A stretch of 64,000 nucleotides of DNA from positions 10,170,501-10,234,500 of the forward strand of contig NC_065571.1 in assembly GCF_937616625.2 (NCBI RefSeq), in the 5' to 3' direction. The position numbers and the translations under genes were made by a program. The stretch comes from Mercurialis annua. Taxonomy: Eukaryota; Streptophyta; Magnoliopsida; Malpighiales; Euphorbiaceae. The notes beneath the pieces were generated by a model, which had not been told where the DNA came from, did no database searches, and was given only the letters and a program-made list of their open reading frames with translations. Positions 1 to 13,056 of this stretch are shown in pieces (the first letter of the stretch is position 1; each line of letters starts with the position of its first letter).

Positions 1-998
1 TTGGGACGGCTTAAAATCCAAAGAGGAGAGTAAATAGATGATATTGATATAGGTTATGTTGATTATGAGTTTGATATAAATTAGAAGTCATACTTCGATG
101 ATATATATAGTGTATGTGCATAAGGAGTTTGGTATAGATTGAAAGTCATACAAAAATATTAGTTAAATTAATTAAATTAAAATACGTATTTTAAAAATAG
201 TGGGAACTAATGATATTGCTTTATTTGGTGAGAATGAATGAGAGAGCTTCTTTTGGTGAGATTGAATGAGAGGGCTTCTTTTGGTGAGATTGAATAAGAG
301 GGCTCCGTTGGTCCTCTCAATTATATAAGTATATAGATAGATAGATATAGATATAGATATAGATTTTATTTGGAAGCCTGTAGCCCCTATGTATTTGATT
401 TTGGTCTGATGCAGCATTTCTTTTCTTTCTATTGTTTATATTTAAATCTAAAAATTATCCGAAAAAGAGATATTTTTTGTAATTTATATTTATTTTTCTT
501 TAATTTTTTTACTTTTAAATCAATCCAACAATAGATTCTTTTGTTTTGCATCTTTAATAACTTTTCTTACTAAGTTTTACTTTTGAATTTGAGTAAAGGA
601 CCATCGAGTCTTGAATTTATAAATCAAGCTTATATAAATTGAATTTATGTTATTTTCAAATTTATTGATTTGTATTCTTTAAAACAAAATTAATTATATC
701 TATTTTTGTATTATAAGAAAGCATGAGAATAATTATTAAAATATTTTCATTTAATATATTATACTAGTTTTAATATATTTTATTTAATATTTTAATACCT
801 TTGATTCTAATTCTAGTTTTATTTTACATATTTTGAGAAAATGTAAAAGTAAATTTAATTAAATTTATTTTAAAAATTAATAAACCAAATTATTATAGCA
901 AATTAAATTTAATTGAGTAAATAGTCAATCAAATCTTTAAATTTGTGATTCAGGGTCAAACAATTGAGTTATTTGATCAATTAAGAATAATACTCTCT
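1..998. other. AT-rich intergenic DNA with short tandem repeats
   Basis: I see no gene here. The stretch holds a 28-bp unit repeated three times (223-306) and a short GATATA/GATA microsatellite near 340-365. The open frames crossing it are AT-rich and low in complexity, with no recognisable domain. Confidence 0.6.
223..306. repeat. 28-bp tandem repeat, three copies
   Basis: Three consecutive 28-bp units (223-250, 251-278, 279-306) share the core TTTGGTGAGATTGAATGAGA and differ by a few substitutions. This is a local minisatellite with no evident function. Confidence 0.8.
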
Positions 999-1664
999 CT
1001 TTTTGTGGGTGTTTGGTTCAATTTTTTGGTGGAACTTTTAGCTTTTACTTTTCAAAAAGCTCCACTAAAATGTTTGGTGAGAATTTTCTAAAAGCTTTTT
1101 TGAGCTTTTTGAACCTCCAACAGCTGCTTTTTGAAAAGCTCCGTTGTGGAGCTTTTTGCCAACAGCTGATAGCTTTTTCAATATTTTTAATTATTTAAAC
1201 AAAACTACCCCTATTAAAATGTATTGTTTTTTAGTATATATATAGTTTTTTAAATTATTTTTAAATACTCTAATCATTTTTAAATTATCTAATCTTATTT
1301 ATTTATATTAACAAATCTATAACTTAATTATTTTTTAAAATAAATCATAATTTTATCAAAAAATATATTTAAATAAGTTTAAACTAACGTTCCATATTAT
1401 AAAAAAATAATTTTTAATATTTTTATTGAATATTATATAATATAATATATTTATAAATTAATAAATAAAAATAAAAATTATGCCCTTTACGGTCATTTTA
1501 TATATAAACAGCAACAGCTAATCAAATCTCGCCAAACACGTATGGTCTATCAGCTATCAGCTACCAACCAACAGCTAACAGCTATCAGCAACAGCTAACA
1601 GCTAGCAGCAACAGCTAACAGCTAGCAGTTATAAGAAACAGCTGAACCAAACAGGCCTTTATGT
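999..1664. mobile_element. hAT-like MITE with subterminal repeats
   Basis: A 650-bp body (1007-1656) begins with TGTTTGGTTCA after GGG and ends with the inverse TGAACCAAACAGGC. It is flanked by 8-bp near-duplicates, CTTTTTGT (999-1006) and CTTTATGT (1657-1664), the size expected of a hAT target-site duplication. Inside the right end the word CAACAGCTAACAGCTAGCAG is repeated in tandem, and the left end carries matching AGCTTTT-type words in inverse orientation. No transposase is encoded, so it would be non-autonomous. The GGCCTGTTTGGTT-type end is common among plant hAT MITEs. The family assignment is inferred from the ends. Confidence 0.7.
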
Positions 1665-1790
1665 CAATTAAGTATAATATTACATTATCAAGAAATTTAA
1701 GACTGAGATGATCCAAGTTTGTCGACCTGAAAATAGAGAGTATTGTTATTTGTTCTCTATAGACACAAAATAGAAAGTATTGTCCTTAAT

Positions 1791-2177
1791 TAATTAAAAG
1801 GGTTAATTCTTAAAAAAATCACGAACTTCACACGAAGTTTCATTTTAATCATGAACTTTAAAAGTTATCATTTAAAGGCACGAACTTTCATTTTGTTTCA
1901 AATCTATCGCCAAAGTAAAATCCGGTGTATTTTATCGAACCAAAAATTCCTAATCCTATATACTCTAACTAAAAGATAATAAGATTTAATGTCGATTTAT
2001 AATTTGGGTCTTTTATTAATGGTTTATTGAAGAATTTAGTCAACAAAAATACACTGAAATGATAGATTTGAAACAAAATGAAAGTTTGTGCCTTTAAATG
2101 GCAACTTTTAAAGGTCATGATTAAAATGAAACTTCGTGTAAAGTTCGTAATTTTTTAGGAATTAACCCTAATTAAAA
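1791..2177. mobile_element. Mutator-like (MULE) MITE with 9-bp target-site duplication
   Basis: Long inverted arms start GGGTTAATTCTTAAAAAAAT at 1800 and end with the complementary ATTTTTTAGGAATTAACCC at 2168. They are flanked by a perfect 9-bp duplication TAATTAAAA (1791-1799 and 2169-2177). The arms contain the complementary words CACGAACTT and AAGTTCGTA. A 9-bp duplication with long inverted arms fits Mutator-like elements. It lies about 140 bp upstream of the PEN-2 start codon, so it may sit in that gene's promoter. Confidence 0.8.
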
Positions 2178-2318
2178 TGACCAAATATGGGTTATTTAAC
2201 CTCTAATAAAAACTGCAGGGACCGGTTTGACTTTTTGCTCAATTATATTTGCTCGTTTTAATTTTTCCAGCTTCTTTGTAGCAGTCTACAACAGAAGCCT
2301 ACATAATTACTGATTTCA

Positions 2319-4361
2319 ATGGAAGCGTCGCACAGTAACTCTTCCGCCACCACCACCGCAACAGCCACCGCAAATAATCCAAATTCAAGTGATGATCCAA
2401 TTTTGTCACCGTCTCCGGTGTGGCCAACAGTAGATGGACCTTTAGGTCTATCAGAGGAAGAATCATTAAATTACGCTGGCAGATTCTACAAGTTCGGATA
2501 TGCATTATTGCCCTTGCTTTGGGCTGTTAATTGCTTCTACTTCTGGCCCGTTCTCCGCCATTCTCGCTCTTTCCCTCGGATTCGTCCCTGTAATTCACTC
2601 TCTTTTTCTTCATTTTCTTCATGTGTACTGTGAATTTTTTTTTGGTTAATTGCAAATAATTTAGGGAAAGATGGGTTCTTTATTTTTTAGGAAATGGGTA
2701 TTACTTTCTTTTTGTTATTTTATTTCTAGATAGCAGTAGCACCTGCACTTCACTCAATCAGCGTGTCCCGTTTCACGATTTCTAAAGTCGACGGATTTTC
2801 CTCTTACTATAAATTTCCTTGTTGTCGATATTGACACAAAACTTCATTTTTTTTACATTGGGAACTTTAAAAGAACATTGTTTCACCATGTCCGTATTCA
2901 AGTGTCCCGTGTCTGTGTCCATGCTACCTAGTTCAATTTTGATTAGAGAGTAACTATTGTGTGGGGAAATCTAGAAATGAGTGAAATTCGGTTCGATTGA
3001 ATTCTATTTAGTCAATATTCATGCTGGGGAAGTCATTAAGAATTCAACTGAGTTGAAGTTCTTGCTCATGATTCACTCCAAGCAAACTCACAATCTTTCT
3101 TTTATGATGGATTTTTAATTAGTAAACTGTTGTTGTAAATTATGAGGGAAAACAATAGGTGAATTTTCTGAATCAGTCACAAAGTATAGTTGTAAAGTTT
3201 CTTCTGTGTAAAATTTCTTTTGAATGTGTGCAGCGTATTTCAAAGAGTCTTGCTAGTAAAGAAATTCTAGTCCTTGTCTTTACTGAATACACTTGAATGA
3301 CAGATTGACATCTTTGTGTAGTAGAGCAGATCAAAAATCTTACAAATTTTTATTTGAATTCCTATGGTGCGACTCTTTTAGGTGTTTTTCTCTCTGTGGA
3401 AAGAGAATTTAGAAGGCCCTACGGAAATTGGCTCCTTTGTTAAATTTACTGAATGAGTATCAAAAAAAAGATTATCACGTTTTGGTTGTTGAAATATTCC
3501 TTATCCCTAAGCTGTCTTCCATGGCAAAGTTGGTGTCAGTATGAAATATTGCATATTTTGTTACTTCTCAGTATACATTAAATGACTACATTGGATGACC
3601 GACGTATGTGGCAGATGGTTCTTAACCGGAAGTATTGCTTGTTTATCACATTTTTTAAAGGATTGCAGAATGCCGTAAATGACGTCTGTGAAGCTACAGA
3701 TGGACTTGCATGATAACAAGTATTTATACCTATATAAACTTCTCACTGAACACTGAAGCAACTAGATAATAAAGCTGTGTGTCTGACTACGGATGCCAAG
3801 TATAGAAGTTCAAAACCATTTACTGTTGGCTGCTATGTTTATTTCTAAGCAGGCGCCATATGCAGGATAGGATTTATTTACGTGTTTCTATCGATTCATT
3901 TTATGAATGAAATTTTTTAATGACCTGTTGAAAACTTATATATTAAATAAGATAATTTATGAGTGTGTCACACAGCTACATTATCGGTTCTTCTTATGTA
4001 AGACCACTTTTCCTAGGCATGAATGACGTGCATTCTGAAAATGTTCTTATTGGTATATATGGTGGTATGCTTACATTATGATTGCAAAGTAAATGTGGTT
4101 ACTAATTGTTTCTTAGTCTTTCATTGATCTAATCTAATAGGATGAATTCTGTTACGATCATCTCTGTAACTCATTGATGGTTTAAATGGTATTCTTGCAG
4201 ATGTCGTCAGATCAGCAATTGGGTTCACAGCATTCTCAGTTCTTCTTTGCTCATGGGCCATGACATTTGCTATTGGAGGGGAGAAACTTTTTGGCCCTGT
4301 TTGGGATAAACTTGTTATGTACAATGTCGCCGACCAACTAGGCTTGACAGGCTGGATATAG
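2319..4361 (+). CDS. PEN2: Gamma-secretase subunit PEN-2 (presenilin enhancer 2)
   Basis: Two exons, 2319-2589 and 4201-4361, joined across a GT-AG intron, give 143 aa. The junction falls inside a Tyr codon in the FPRIRPYVVRSAIGF stretch, which matches the plant PEN-2 family as I know it. PEN-2 is the small membrane subunit of the gamma-secretase complex with presenilin, nicastrin and APH-1. It enables presenilin endoproteolysis and intramembrane cleavage. Visible hallmarks are the Ser/Thr/Pro-rich N-terminus, the EEESLNYAGRFYKFGYALLP block, the first hydrophobic segment with FYFWPVLRHSR, a second hydrophobic segment (FSVLLCSWAMTFAIGG) and the C-terminal KLVMYNVADQLGL. The length suits a plant PEN-2. 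The ATG at 2319 is the first in frame, and the open frame alone would stop early at 2633 by reading into the intron. It converges on the ABCB gene. Confidence 0.96.
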
Positions 4362-5515
4362 TCATACGACTGTTTTGAAAACTAAAAGCTGTGACGATAT
4401 TCAATTGCCTTGTTTTAGTTGTCTTTCTTGTACCGCCTTGATCATGGGGATTTTGAAGACATCTAGTGTATTCTGTAACTAAAGAGCTATATTGATCACT
4501 CATTTATCTGAAGCATCTTTTCCTCCATGGTGAGCATAAGACTTCTTTGACGAGGCGCTAATCGCTTAATTCTAATGTAGAGGTAATATCTTTAGTCAAT
4601 TTTCTATATACTATGATTGGGAATATATACATGCTAAAATCCATAATAACATTAAGTATGCAAATTATTATGCCTGACTATTCTTGCAAATAGTAAGTTT
4701 GCTTATCCTTTGTTTTATAGTTTGTAGTTTTTGATAATTTACTTGGTGTAGAAGGCTGCCCTAATTCTTGATGACCGGAAAATGTGTTAAAAATCCAGCT
4801 GAAAATGCAATTTAAGATGAAAGATTTAAGAAAAACTCGTTTTATACTAAGATGTGAAAGATTTCAGGTTCATTTGAGATTGTCAAATAACTAATCATCC
4901 AAAAAGTTAAAGTTGCTAGGTGAGACTATAATTGTAGTATTATTGTTTTTAAAATAATTTGCACATGAATGTTCATTGAGTTTGAAACATGATCTAATAC
5001 ATATCCACCGTATACTGTGCTAAAACATTTAATTAATCATAGAAGGTTGACAATGTTCGAATTCATAACTTTCGATCATTGAAACTTTGATATCATGTCA
5101 AATATTACGTTAACTCAAAATTATAAAACTGTTTCTTTTAAGAACTAATAGCAAAGAGCAGTAGCATAAGAAATGACATCAACATTATAGGAACGCATAC
5201 ACTAATTCATTTCTCTTAGGTTAATTTCAGCTTTAGTTCTCAAATTCGTGTTTTCAATTGTCTTCAAACTTGAGGGATGTATATTTAAGTTGAATAACAA
5301 GTTTATTATGTTATCCTTACATTTTATAATTACAGAACTAGCAAACTGAACAATTTCTAACATAATCTACTAAAACTTCTAAGAAAACTGCAACCAAAAT
5401 CCTGACAATGTGATTTTACCAAGCTCGAGACATCAGGTAAAAGCTGCAGCGAAGTCTATAAAGTTTAGGATTCAATTTTTTTTTCTGATCAATTCTGATT
5501 CACAATTATTGTGAT
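4362..5515. other. Convergent intergenic region
   Basis: This is the space between the 3' ends of PEN-2 (+) and the ABCB transporter (-). It should hold both 3' UTRs and polyadenylation sites. I see no open frame with recognisable protein, no RNA gene and no clear transposon. Confidence 0.6.
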
Positions 5516-8500
5516 TCAACGGTAAGGGCTGCTGCTTTGCCCTTTTACCAGAGAATGATATACTCCGCCACGACCCGACGACATGAGTTCATTGTGGGAG
5601 CCTTCTTCCACAATTCTCCCATTTTTGAGAACTGCAATGATGTTGGATTTCTGTATAGTTGATAGCCTGTGCGCAATAACTACGCATGTTCTTCCGACCA
5701 TCATTTTCTCGAGTGCTTCTTGAACTAAATTCTCTGAGACGCTGTCTAGAGCGCTGGTAGCCTCGTCTAATAGAAGGATTGATGGGTTCTTGAGTATGGC
5801 ACGGGCGAGTGCTATCCTCTGTTTTTGACCTCCTGATAGCTGAACTCCTCTTTCTCCACAGTATGTATCATACCCATCTTTCATTCCACTGTAAAATAGG
5901 CAGAAATAGATGATGAAACATAACCCAACCAAAATTCTAAAAAAGTGCATAATAAACGAACCAAACCGATTATTTTTAGTTCGGAGCAGTTCAGTTTTCA
6001 TTAAGTTCGATTTTCCTGTCGTTTGGCGCTCACCCCTAGAAGACTATAACATCTTCTTTCCTGTTGAGTTATTGAATTTGTCATACCTGATGAATTCATC
6101 TGCATTGGCACGACGAGCAGCTTTTCGTATTTCCGATTCTCTTGCGTTCTGTTTACCGTAAGCAATGTTCTCCCTGATAGTTCCAGCAAATAAGGTCGGT
6201 TCCTGACTGACTAATGCAATATGAGCTCTAAGCATCCTCAGATTGTAGTTTTTGACATCCTGTCCATCAATTAAAACTGATCCCTTTATTGGATCATAAA
6301 ATCTTTCAATAAGGCCAATGATGGTAGATTTTCCTGAACCACTTGGTCCCACTAGTGCCACTGTCTTCCCTGAATCAATTTTAACGTTCAGACCCTTGAA
6401 GATCATCTGATCAGGTCGTGACGGATATGCAAAGAACACATTTTTAACATCGACACGGCCTCTTATCTCTTTCTTAATGTCTGAACCAAATGAATTTTCC
6501 GGATCAATCTCGCTCTTCCTGTCTAGGATTGCGAACACTGCTCGAATTGCATCGCCTCCTTTAGATAAATCATTAGTCATACTGCCGGCTTCTGCAATGA
6601 CGTAAGCAGTGAAAAGAAGTATCAAAAACGCTTGAAAAAGGTGCTCGGGTGATATGGACCCGTCAGTTAGGAGTCTTCCGCCGTACCAGTAAGCTAATGC
6701 AGTAGAAGCTGTGTTGAAAAACTGAGCACTGAAAAGACCAAAACCCGAGAGCCAGGCGTGTTTAACGCTCTCCTCTTTAGGACCTTTCAAAGTGTTTTTG
6801 AATATCCCTAAGATTCTCTTCTGAGAAGAGAATGCAGTTATTGTTCTGTGGTTTATTACAGCCTCACTTGCTACTTGGCTTCCTTCTTTTTGTGCTTTTT
6901 GCGCCTTCCCGGCCATACTTTTCATTAATACACTCCGTAAATAGTAGCTTCCGACGACTAATGGTTGCACCGCGATCATGACAAGTGCCAGTCTCCATGA
7001 CAGGACAAGTGCTATTGCATAAGCTAAAATAGAACCAAAAATTGCTTGAACCAACAATGACATTCGATCTCCAACGAGTGATCGAACCATGTTGGCTTCA
7101 GTTGCAAATTTTGCACAAATTGCTGCACTCGTGTTATTGTCATCATCGAACCATCCTATCTCAAAAGTCATCAGCTTTGCGAGAAGTTTCTCTCGTACTC
7201 TTTCCGTCAACTTTTCTCCCATAACTGCAAAGTTGTAGTGTTGGAGAAGACCGCTGATGAAGTTGAGAACAGCAATGCCTAAGAAAACAAAGGACAGGAT
7301 CCTCGATTTGTGCTTTATAGCAGATTTATCAGTGCGGAAGTAATTTGCTATAAGCGATCCTACACAGTAAGCATTAATGGGTTGAACTGCCCCAGAGCCT
7401 ATTGCAGCTAAGGATCCAATCAAAGCTGTACTCCATTCCGGTGCATTCATTTTCAGCAGTCTCCATTGAGATGGAGCAGGATAGTTCGCTCCCTTGAGGC
7501 CATAATCCGCACTGTCATCATCAGGATCATACGCTACTGAATAGGAATAGGGGGTGCCAAAGGAGAACGCGGGGCTGAAAGGGTGAAACCCCGGAGTGCT
7601 TTTAGCAGTCGATCTTATACTAATCGGACTTGGCGCAACATTCATCTTATTGAATTTTCTCGGATCATCGTTGTTATAACTAAAATCATTTGGAGCTTCA
7701 TTTTCTGCTGCCATCTGCTGCAACTGCACCATCCGGTTGTATTCTCCTCCCTGCCCGTCATTTATTTGCATCAGCTCTTGATGAGACCCCGATTCAATTA
7801 CTCTTCCCTCTTGAAGAACCACGATTACATTCGCTGTCCTGATTGTGGAAAGGCGGTGAGCAATGGTGATTGTCGTCCTTCCTTTCGACGCCTGATCAAT
7901 CGCCTCTTGTACTAATCTTTCAGATTGTGTGTCAAGTGCACTCGTTGCCTCATCGAGTAACAAAATTTTCGGGTCCCGGATTACTGCTCTTGCTATAGCA
8001 ATTCGCTGCTTTTGCCCTCCTGACATCTGGAATCCGAATTGGCCAACCTGCAAACGATCAAAACTCATGTCATTATCACGAACTATGTTTAATTAGTCGA
8101 GGTATGTATAGTTTCTTGAGTTAGCTTACCTGAGTTTCGTATCCATCCGGCAACTTAACGATGAAGTCGTGAGCGTTTGCAGCTTTAGCGGAACTTATAA
8201 CATCATCCATTGATGCTCCTTCTTTCCCGAACAATATGTTTTCTTTAATAGAAGTAGCAAAGAGAACTGGTTCTTGATTAACCAGACCCATTTGAGATCT
8301 CAACCATTTCAACTGAAGTCTGCGTATTTTGTAACCATCCAACAGAACTTCTCCTTCAATTGGATCATAAAATCTTTGAAGCAATGAAATGATTGTAGAT
8401 TTTCCTGAACCACTGCCACCTACAAGACCAACAGTTCTACCGGCTGGAATTGTGAGGTTCAATCCCTGAAAGATTGCTGTATCAGGTCTTGATGGGTAAC

Positions 8501-11097
8501 TAAAATATATGTCTTTAAATTCTATTTCTCCTCTTACGTACGACAATGCCTTCCCTTTCTTGTCTTCGGAATCTATACTCGGATTTCGATCCATCATTTC
8601 GAAAATACGAGTAGCGGCCAGTTTTGCCTCTGTGATGGAAGTTAGATTCGGAAGTGCACCTAAAACACTCCTGCAAACACATAATGAAACTATTAACTTC
8701 TAAACCTCAAAAATAATTTCTTTTTCTTTTTTATTAGCGGAACTGCAATCTGTGTAGCATGAAAACGAAAACGCTAAAACAATTGAAACAAAAACAATGA
8801 GAAAAATACATTTTATGTAAAACTATGTTATAAATGTAAAGTTTTAAAGTTTCAGATGCATTTTCGGAAATGGAAATAAAACGCCATAATTGGATTTGAA
8901 GGTTTTTGTGCAATATAGATTGCAATCGTGTTCAAATCTGTAATCTAATTTGTTTTCTTATTTTGTTAAATGAGCTACAATGAAATTCCAATGGAAAAAG
9001 GATATTTTATATAAAATTATGTTAAAAATATAGAGTTTCGAAGTGATTTCGGAAATGGAAATAAAATGCAAAACATAATATTCAAAAAGTTAATGTGCAA
9101 CGGAGGCTAAACCGAGTTCAAACTCGTAATCTACTTTCCAGTAAGATGGCTGCAGTACTAGCCAAAGCTCAATCAAATGGAAACTTACAATCCTCCCATA
9201 ATGACATTGATTCCGGCTACAAAGATGGATCCGCCCTTTTCGCCTTTTTCGGTTACCAAATAAGTACCAATCCAAGCCTGAAAAGCCCAACCTACATAGA
9301 TTATTCCCATACTGCCCATCATCAAGCCCTTAGCAAAACCCATTTTTATGCCTAATTCCATTGTGTTTTGCAGTGCACTGCTGAACCTGTCTAGTGTATG
9401 GCTTTCTGCAACATATGAATACACTGTTCTTATAGATGAAATTGCTTGTTCTACAATCCCACCAGCAACTGCATATGATCCAATCATCTTCATTATTGTA
9501 TCCATCATTAGCTTCCCGAATACAAGTCCCGGAACGATGAACATCACTGTTAACGGCAGAGCGGCTAATGTCAGCTTCCATGATAGTACGAAGGAAGTCC
9601 CGAGGCAGAAGACGAAGGTCGACATGTACATAAGACAGTTAGGTATCTGCAATAAGAAAACAGTTTCAACTTGTAATCAAAGGAGTTGTTTTCTTTTGTT
9701 TCAAGCTTAAAAACTATATTGCATTGAAACTTGTCGAGTCATACGTTTCGCCATTTCGTTTTTGTTTCCGAAAGTACTTATAAAACTCTAATTTTTGAAT
9801 TATAGCATGTTCTTGTAAAAATATATTATTGTTTGTTATTTCAGCGTTTTTTCCTTTCGGTGCTATTTGATTTTCGTACAGCATATTTGTGTTTGTTTTC
9901 GTGCAATATAGCTTGAAATTTATATGATACTAACCTACAGATTACTTGGCATTCAGTCTATGTTTGATTCAGTGAATATTTAGCATGGAACGAGACACGT
10001 TAAAACGTAAAATTTTGTAATAATATGCTATAAATATAGAGTTTGGAGTTTTAGAAGTGTTTCTAAAGACAAAAATAAGATGCCAGAACGTAGGAGTCGA
10101 GAAGTTTCGGTGCAACATAGCTCAGTGACCTGACCATGGGATGAGCTTTCAACACTAACTTATATGCAACAATAAATAAGAAACAGAAACGCAAAAGTGG
10201 GAACTAAATAAACTATATATTATATAAGAATATATTAAAAAAATATAGAGTTTCGTAGTTTTATAAGTGTTTCCGGGAACAGAATTGAGACACCGATAGG
10301 TAAAAGTCGAGAAACGAAAACCATACCTTGTCGCATATTGCAACTTGAATTGCATTAGCATCATTGGATATGGTAGAAACAACTTGATATGTAGTGGAAG
10401 TACCAGCTTCTTGTGTGTCAAAAAAGCCAACTTCTTGTCTTAAAACAGATTTCAGATATTCTGTTCTCATCCTAGAAGTCTGTCTCTCAGCAGTTCTTGT
10501 CCAACACATTCCTTCTGCAAACATAACAAAATTTCACTAAAATAAACGACGCAACATAATTTAGCTTCATATGATTCCTGATATATTGCATGGAAATGGA
10601 AACGCAGATAGAAAACCCCGAAACAATATTTTTTACAAGAATATATAACATAAAGTAATAAAGTTTCAGAAGCATTTCTGAAAACAGAACGTGTGACTAT
10701 ATGTTTTCGTGCAATATAATTTTCGTGAAAGTAGTCGGTTAAGAGTCACTATCGACGAACTTACCGACGAAAGCGGAAAATCCAACAGCAATTGCAACAT
10801 ACAGCAGCTTGAGTGAGTACTGTCAACATAAATTGTAAAATGTCTAACATGTCATAAAATTTCATATTCAATTTAGACAAAGAAATAAAATAAAAAGAGA
10901 TGAGATGTTCTTACTCTGTCCACTGTTTCTTTATTTAAAATAACATTAGGATTTCCAAATTCATTGATGACATGGCTAAGAACGTACATCATTAGAGGAT
11001 ACTGTAACCCATCTCCGATGCTGCCTAAAGCTCCGAACAACATCAACAGCTTGTCGGTGCTGTCGGCATATCGGAACATGCCGTCTTTACCGCCCAT
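5516..11097 (-). CDS. ABC transporter B family (MDR/P-glycoprotein type), ABCB8-like
   Basis: Seven exons on the minus strand (11097-10915, 10819-10765, 10514-10327, 9646-9189, 8670-8130, 8047-6087, 5888-5516) join in frame into 1252 aa, the normal size of a full P-glycoprotein. It has two copies of membrane domain plus ATPase. The first Walker A is GGSGSGKST (about residues 379-387), its Q-loop NQEP, signature MSGGQKQR (about 484), Walker [13 protein letters not shown] and H-loop IAHRLST. The second Walker A is GPSGSGKST (about 1042-1050), with LSGGQKQR and a matching Walker B and H-loop. All catalytic motifs are intact, so it should be an active plasma-membrane exporter. Plant ABCB proteins move auxin or secondary metabolites, but the substrate cannot be read here. 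The N-terminus [20 protein letters not shown] resembles the eudicot 'ABCB8-like' group near ABCB15; that subgroup is from memory. Confidence 0.95.
8740..10718. repeat. Dispersed intronic repeat family inside the ABCB gene
   Basis: A degenerate unit of roughly 100-150 bp recurs in the same orientation in three consecutive ABCB introns: about 8740-8917 and 9009-9100, about 9975-10117 and 10170-10318, and about 10588-10718. Shared words, in order, are GAAACGCA-like, a TATGTTAAAAATATAGAGTTT core, TTTC(C/G)GAAA and GTGCAA(C/T)ATAG. The exons between them are free of it. It is not an obvious transposon, as I see no terminal repeats or target duplications. Confidence 0.6.
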
Positions 11098-11920
11098 TTT
11101 GTATGAAACTGAGAGTGATCAACTTATGTGCCTAATAATGAAATTCATTAAATTTGGAAATGAACATAGATAGTCTTATATATATTATTATTGGTTACTA
11201 TTGATGACAGATTAAAATTAATAACTGCAGGCCTATGTCTTTTTTACTTTGTCAATATCTAATTCCTTTGTTGTGTTAATGCCAAATGCTTTTAATTAAT
11301 TATAGTTTTTACAAAGTATTTGCCGGCACATATTTAATCTCTTGCTAAGAGAATGAGCAATGGAATCTATGTATAGTTGGAAATTACTTGCCTATGCTTA
11401 AATCTTTCTGTATACTAAATGAATATTTGAGTGATGTGATTCTATATTCATTATTATTAATGATTGGCATACTTATCAATCGTCAATAGTTATATATGCA
11501 TTTATGCCATTACTCGTTGTGGTAGGGTTTTTACGGAATAATAAACCAAAATTCGGTTTATCTTATAAATAGTTGTGCCGTGTTATTTTTACAACAAATC
11601 AATCAGTATTTGGGATATAATTTTTTTTAATTATCACATACTTTTTTATCAATAAAAATGCCACATGCCTACCGTAATATTGGTTTATTGGCGAACGGAC
11701 ATGGTACTATTTGTTCTAGTGTTGCTGGTGCATATTTACGGAGTCAAGATCAACTAAAGGGTTTGAGTGGACAGCAGCTAATTGACCATTGTTTATTTTT
11801 AAGTGTACTTCTACTCGATATTTTAAAAATCTAACAATTGTGGCCACCGATTTGTTATTCTACGGTTTAATCACCGATGCAACTTCGGTTTTTATTTAAT
11901 TATTTATTTAGCTAAAATTG

Positions 11921-12190
11921 TACCCTCTCCGTCCTAAAATAATAGTCCACTCTCCCCTTTTCACACAGTTTAAAAAATATAATTAATGCTCTAATTTTTT
12001 ATAATTTTTTTCATTTTTTTTATCATACACTTATTAAATGTTATGACTATAGACTAATAGTAATAAATGATACACTTTAAATAAGGACAATATGAAAAAT
12101 AAACACTTTAAATTGTGATTTATAAGGAAAGTGGACTGTTGTTTTGGGATAAAAAAAAAATTGGACTATTGTTTTGGGACGGAGGGAGTA
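11921..12190. mobile_element. Stowaway-like (Tc1/mariner) MITE
   Basis: A 266-bp body starts CCCTCTCCGTCCTAAAATAA and ends with the inverse TTGTTTTGGGACGGAGGGAG, bracketed by TA at 11921-11922 and 12189-12190. The CTCCCTCCGTCCC end and TA target site are diagnostic of plant Stowaway MITEs. It is AT-rich and non-coding. A lone extra end, ACGGAGGGAGTA at about 12404-12415, suggests a second, decayed copy beside it. Confidence 0.85.
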
Positions 12191-12970
12191 CATATTAACA
12201 AAGTTGATTTTTTTTGTTTTAAATTATAGGAGTAAATACTAATATAACCCTACTATATAATAAATGTTTTGTAAATTGAGTTATAGAGTCACTTATAAGA
12301 GAGGGATAAATTTGAAAGATAATAGCTAATGTTATCTTAAAATGCTAAATGGACAACTAATTATAGACAAATTCATTTGACTAAATGAACAACTAAATAA
12401 AAACGGAGGGAGTAATGATATATAAATGTAGATAAAATATATCTAAAAATCTATGCACTTTTTTTTAACTTCTTTCTTAAGTGTTTTTATTTGTTTATTT
12501 GGTCCTAGTATTTTCGGAACATTTTTATTAACTCATTCTGTTAAAAAAAATGTGAAAGTGTAGTGCACTCTCCATTGGTAAAGGATCAAGTAAAACTATT
12601 TCAAAAGTATATGGACCAAATAAAGAAATAGGAGTTCATAAAACTGTTTTCAAAAATAAATGCACCAAATATAAAAAAAATGCTTGGTGATGAAGTAGAA
12701 AAGTAAGAAGTACAAAATCTTATGATATGTTTTGCCATAAATATATAACTCTAACTAGTAAAGAGATTGAAATATTAATAAATAAATTAGACTCTTAGTA
12801 AATAAAGAATTATATAGCTTTTACGGTTTAACAAGTTTAATAAATTTTGGTTTTTTTAACTGTTTTGATCTAAATGACTGAATCTATTTTTAATTTTTAG
12901 GAAAAAATGAAATCAAACCGACCTTTGATTGAGTTCAATAGCTAGTAATTTTTATTATTAGTTTTTCTTT

Positions 12971-13056
12971 TTGTCCATAGGTAAGTTTAAATATATGCTT
13001 AATTTTTACCATTATTTTTTCCTTTTGTCCATAGGTAAGTTTAAATATATGCTTAG
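12971..13056. repeat. 55-bp-period tandem duplication
   Basis: The 31-bp word from TTGTCCATAGGTAAGTTTAA to ATGCTTA occurs at 12971-13001 and again at 13026-13056. It makes a short open frame on the minus strand look like a repeat protein, but nothing else supports coding. Confidence 0.75.
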
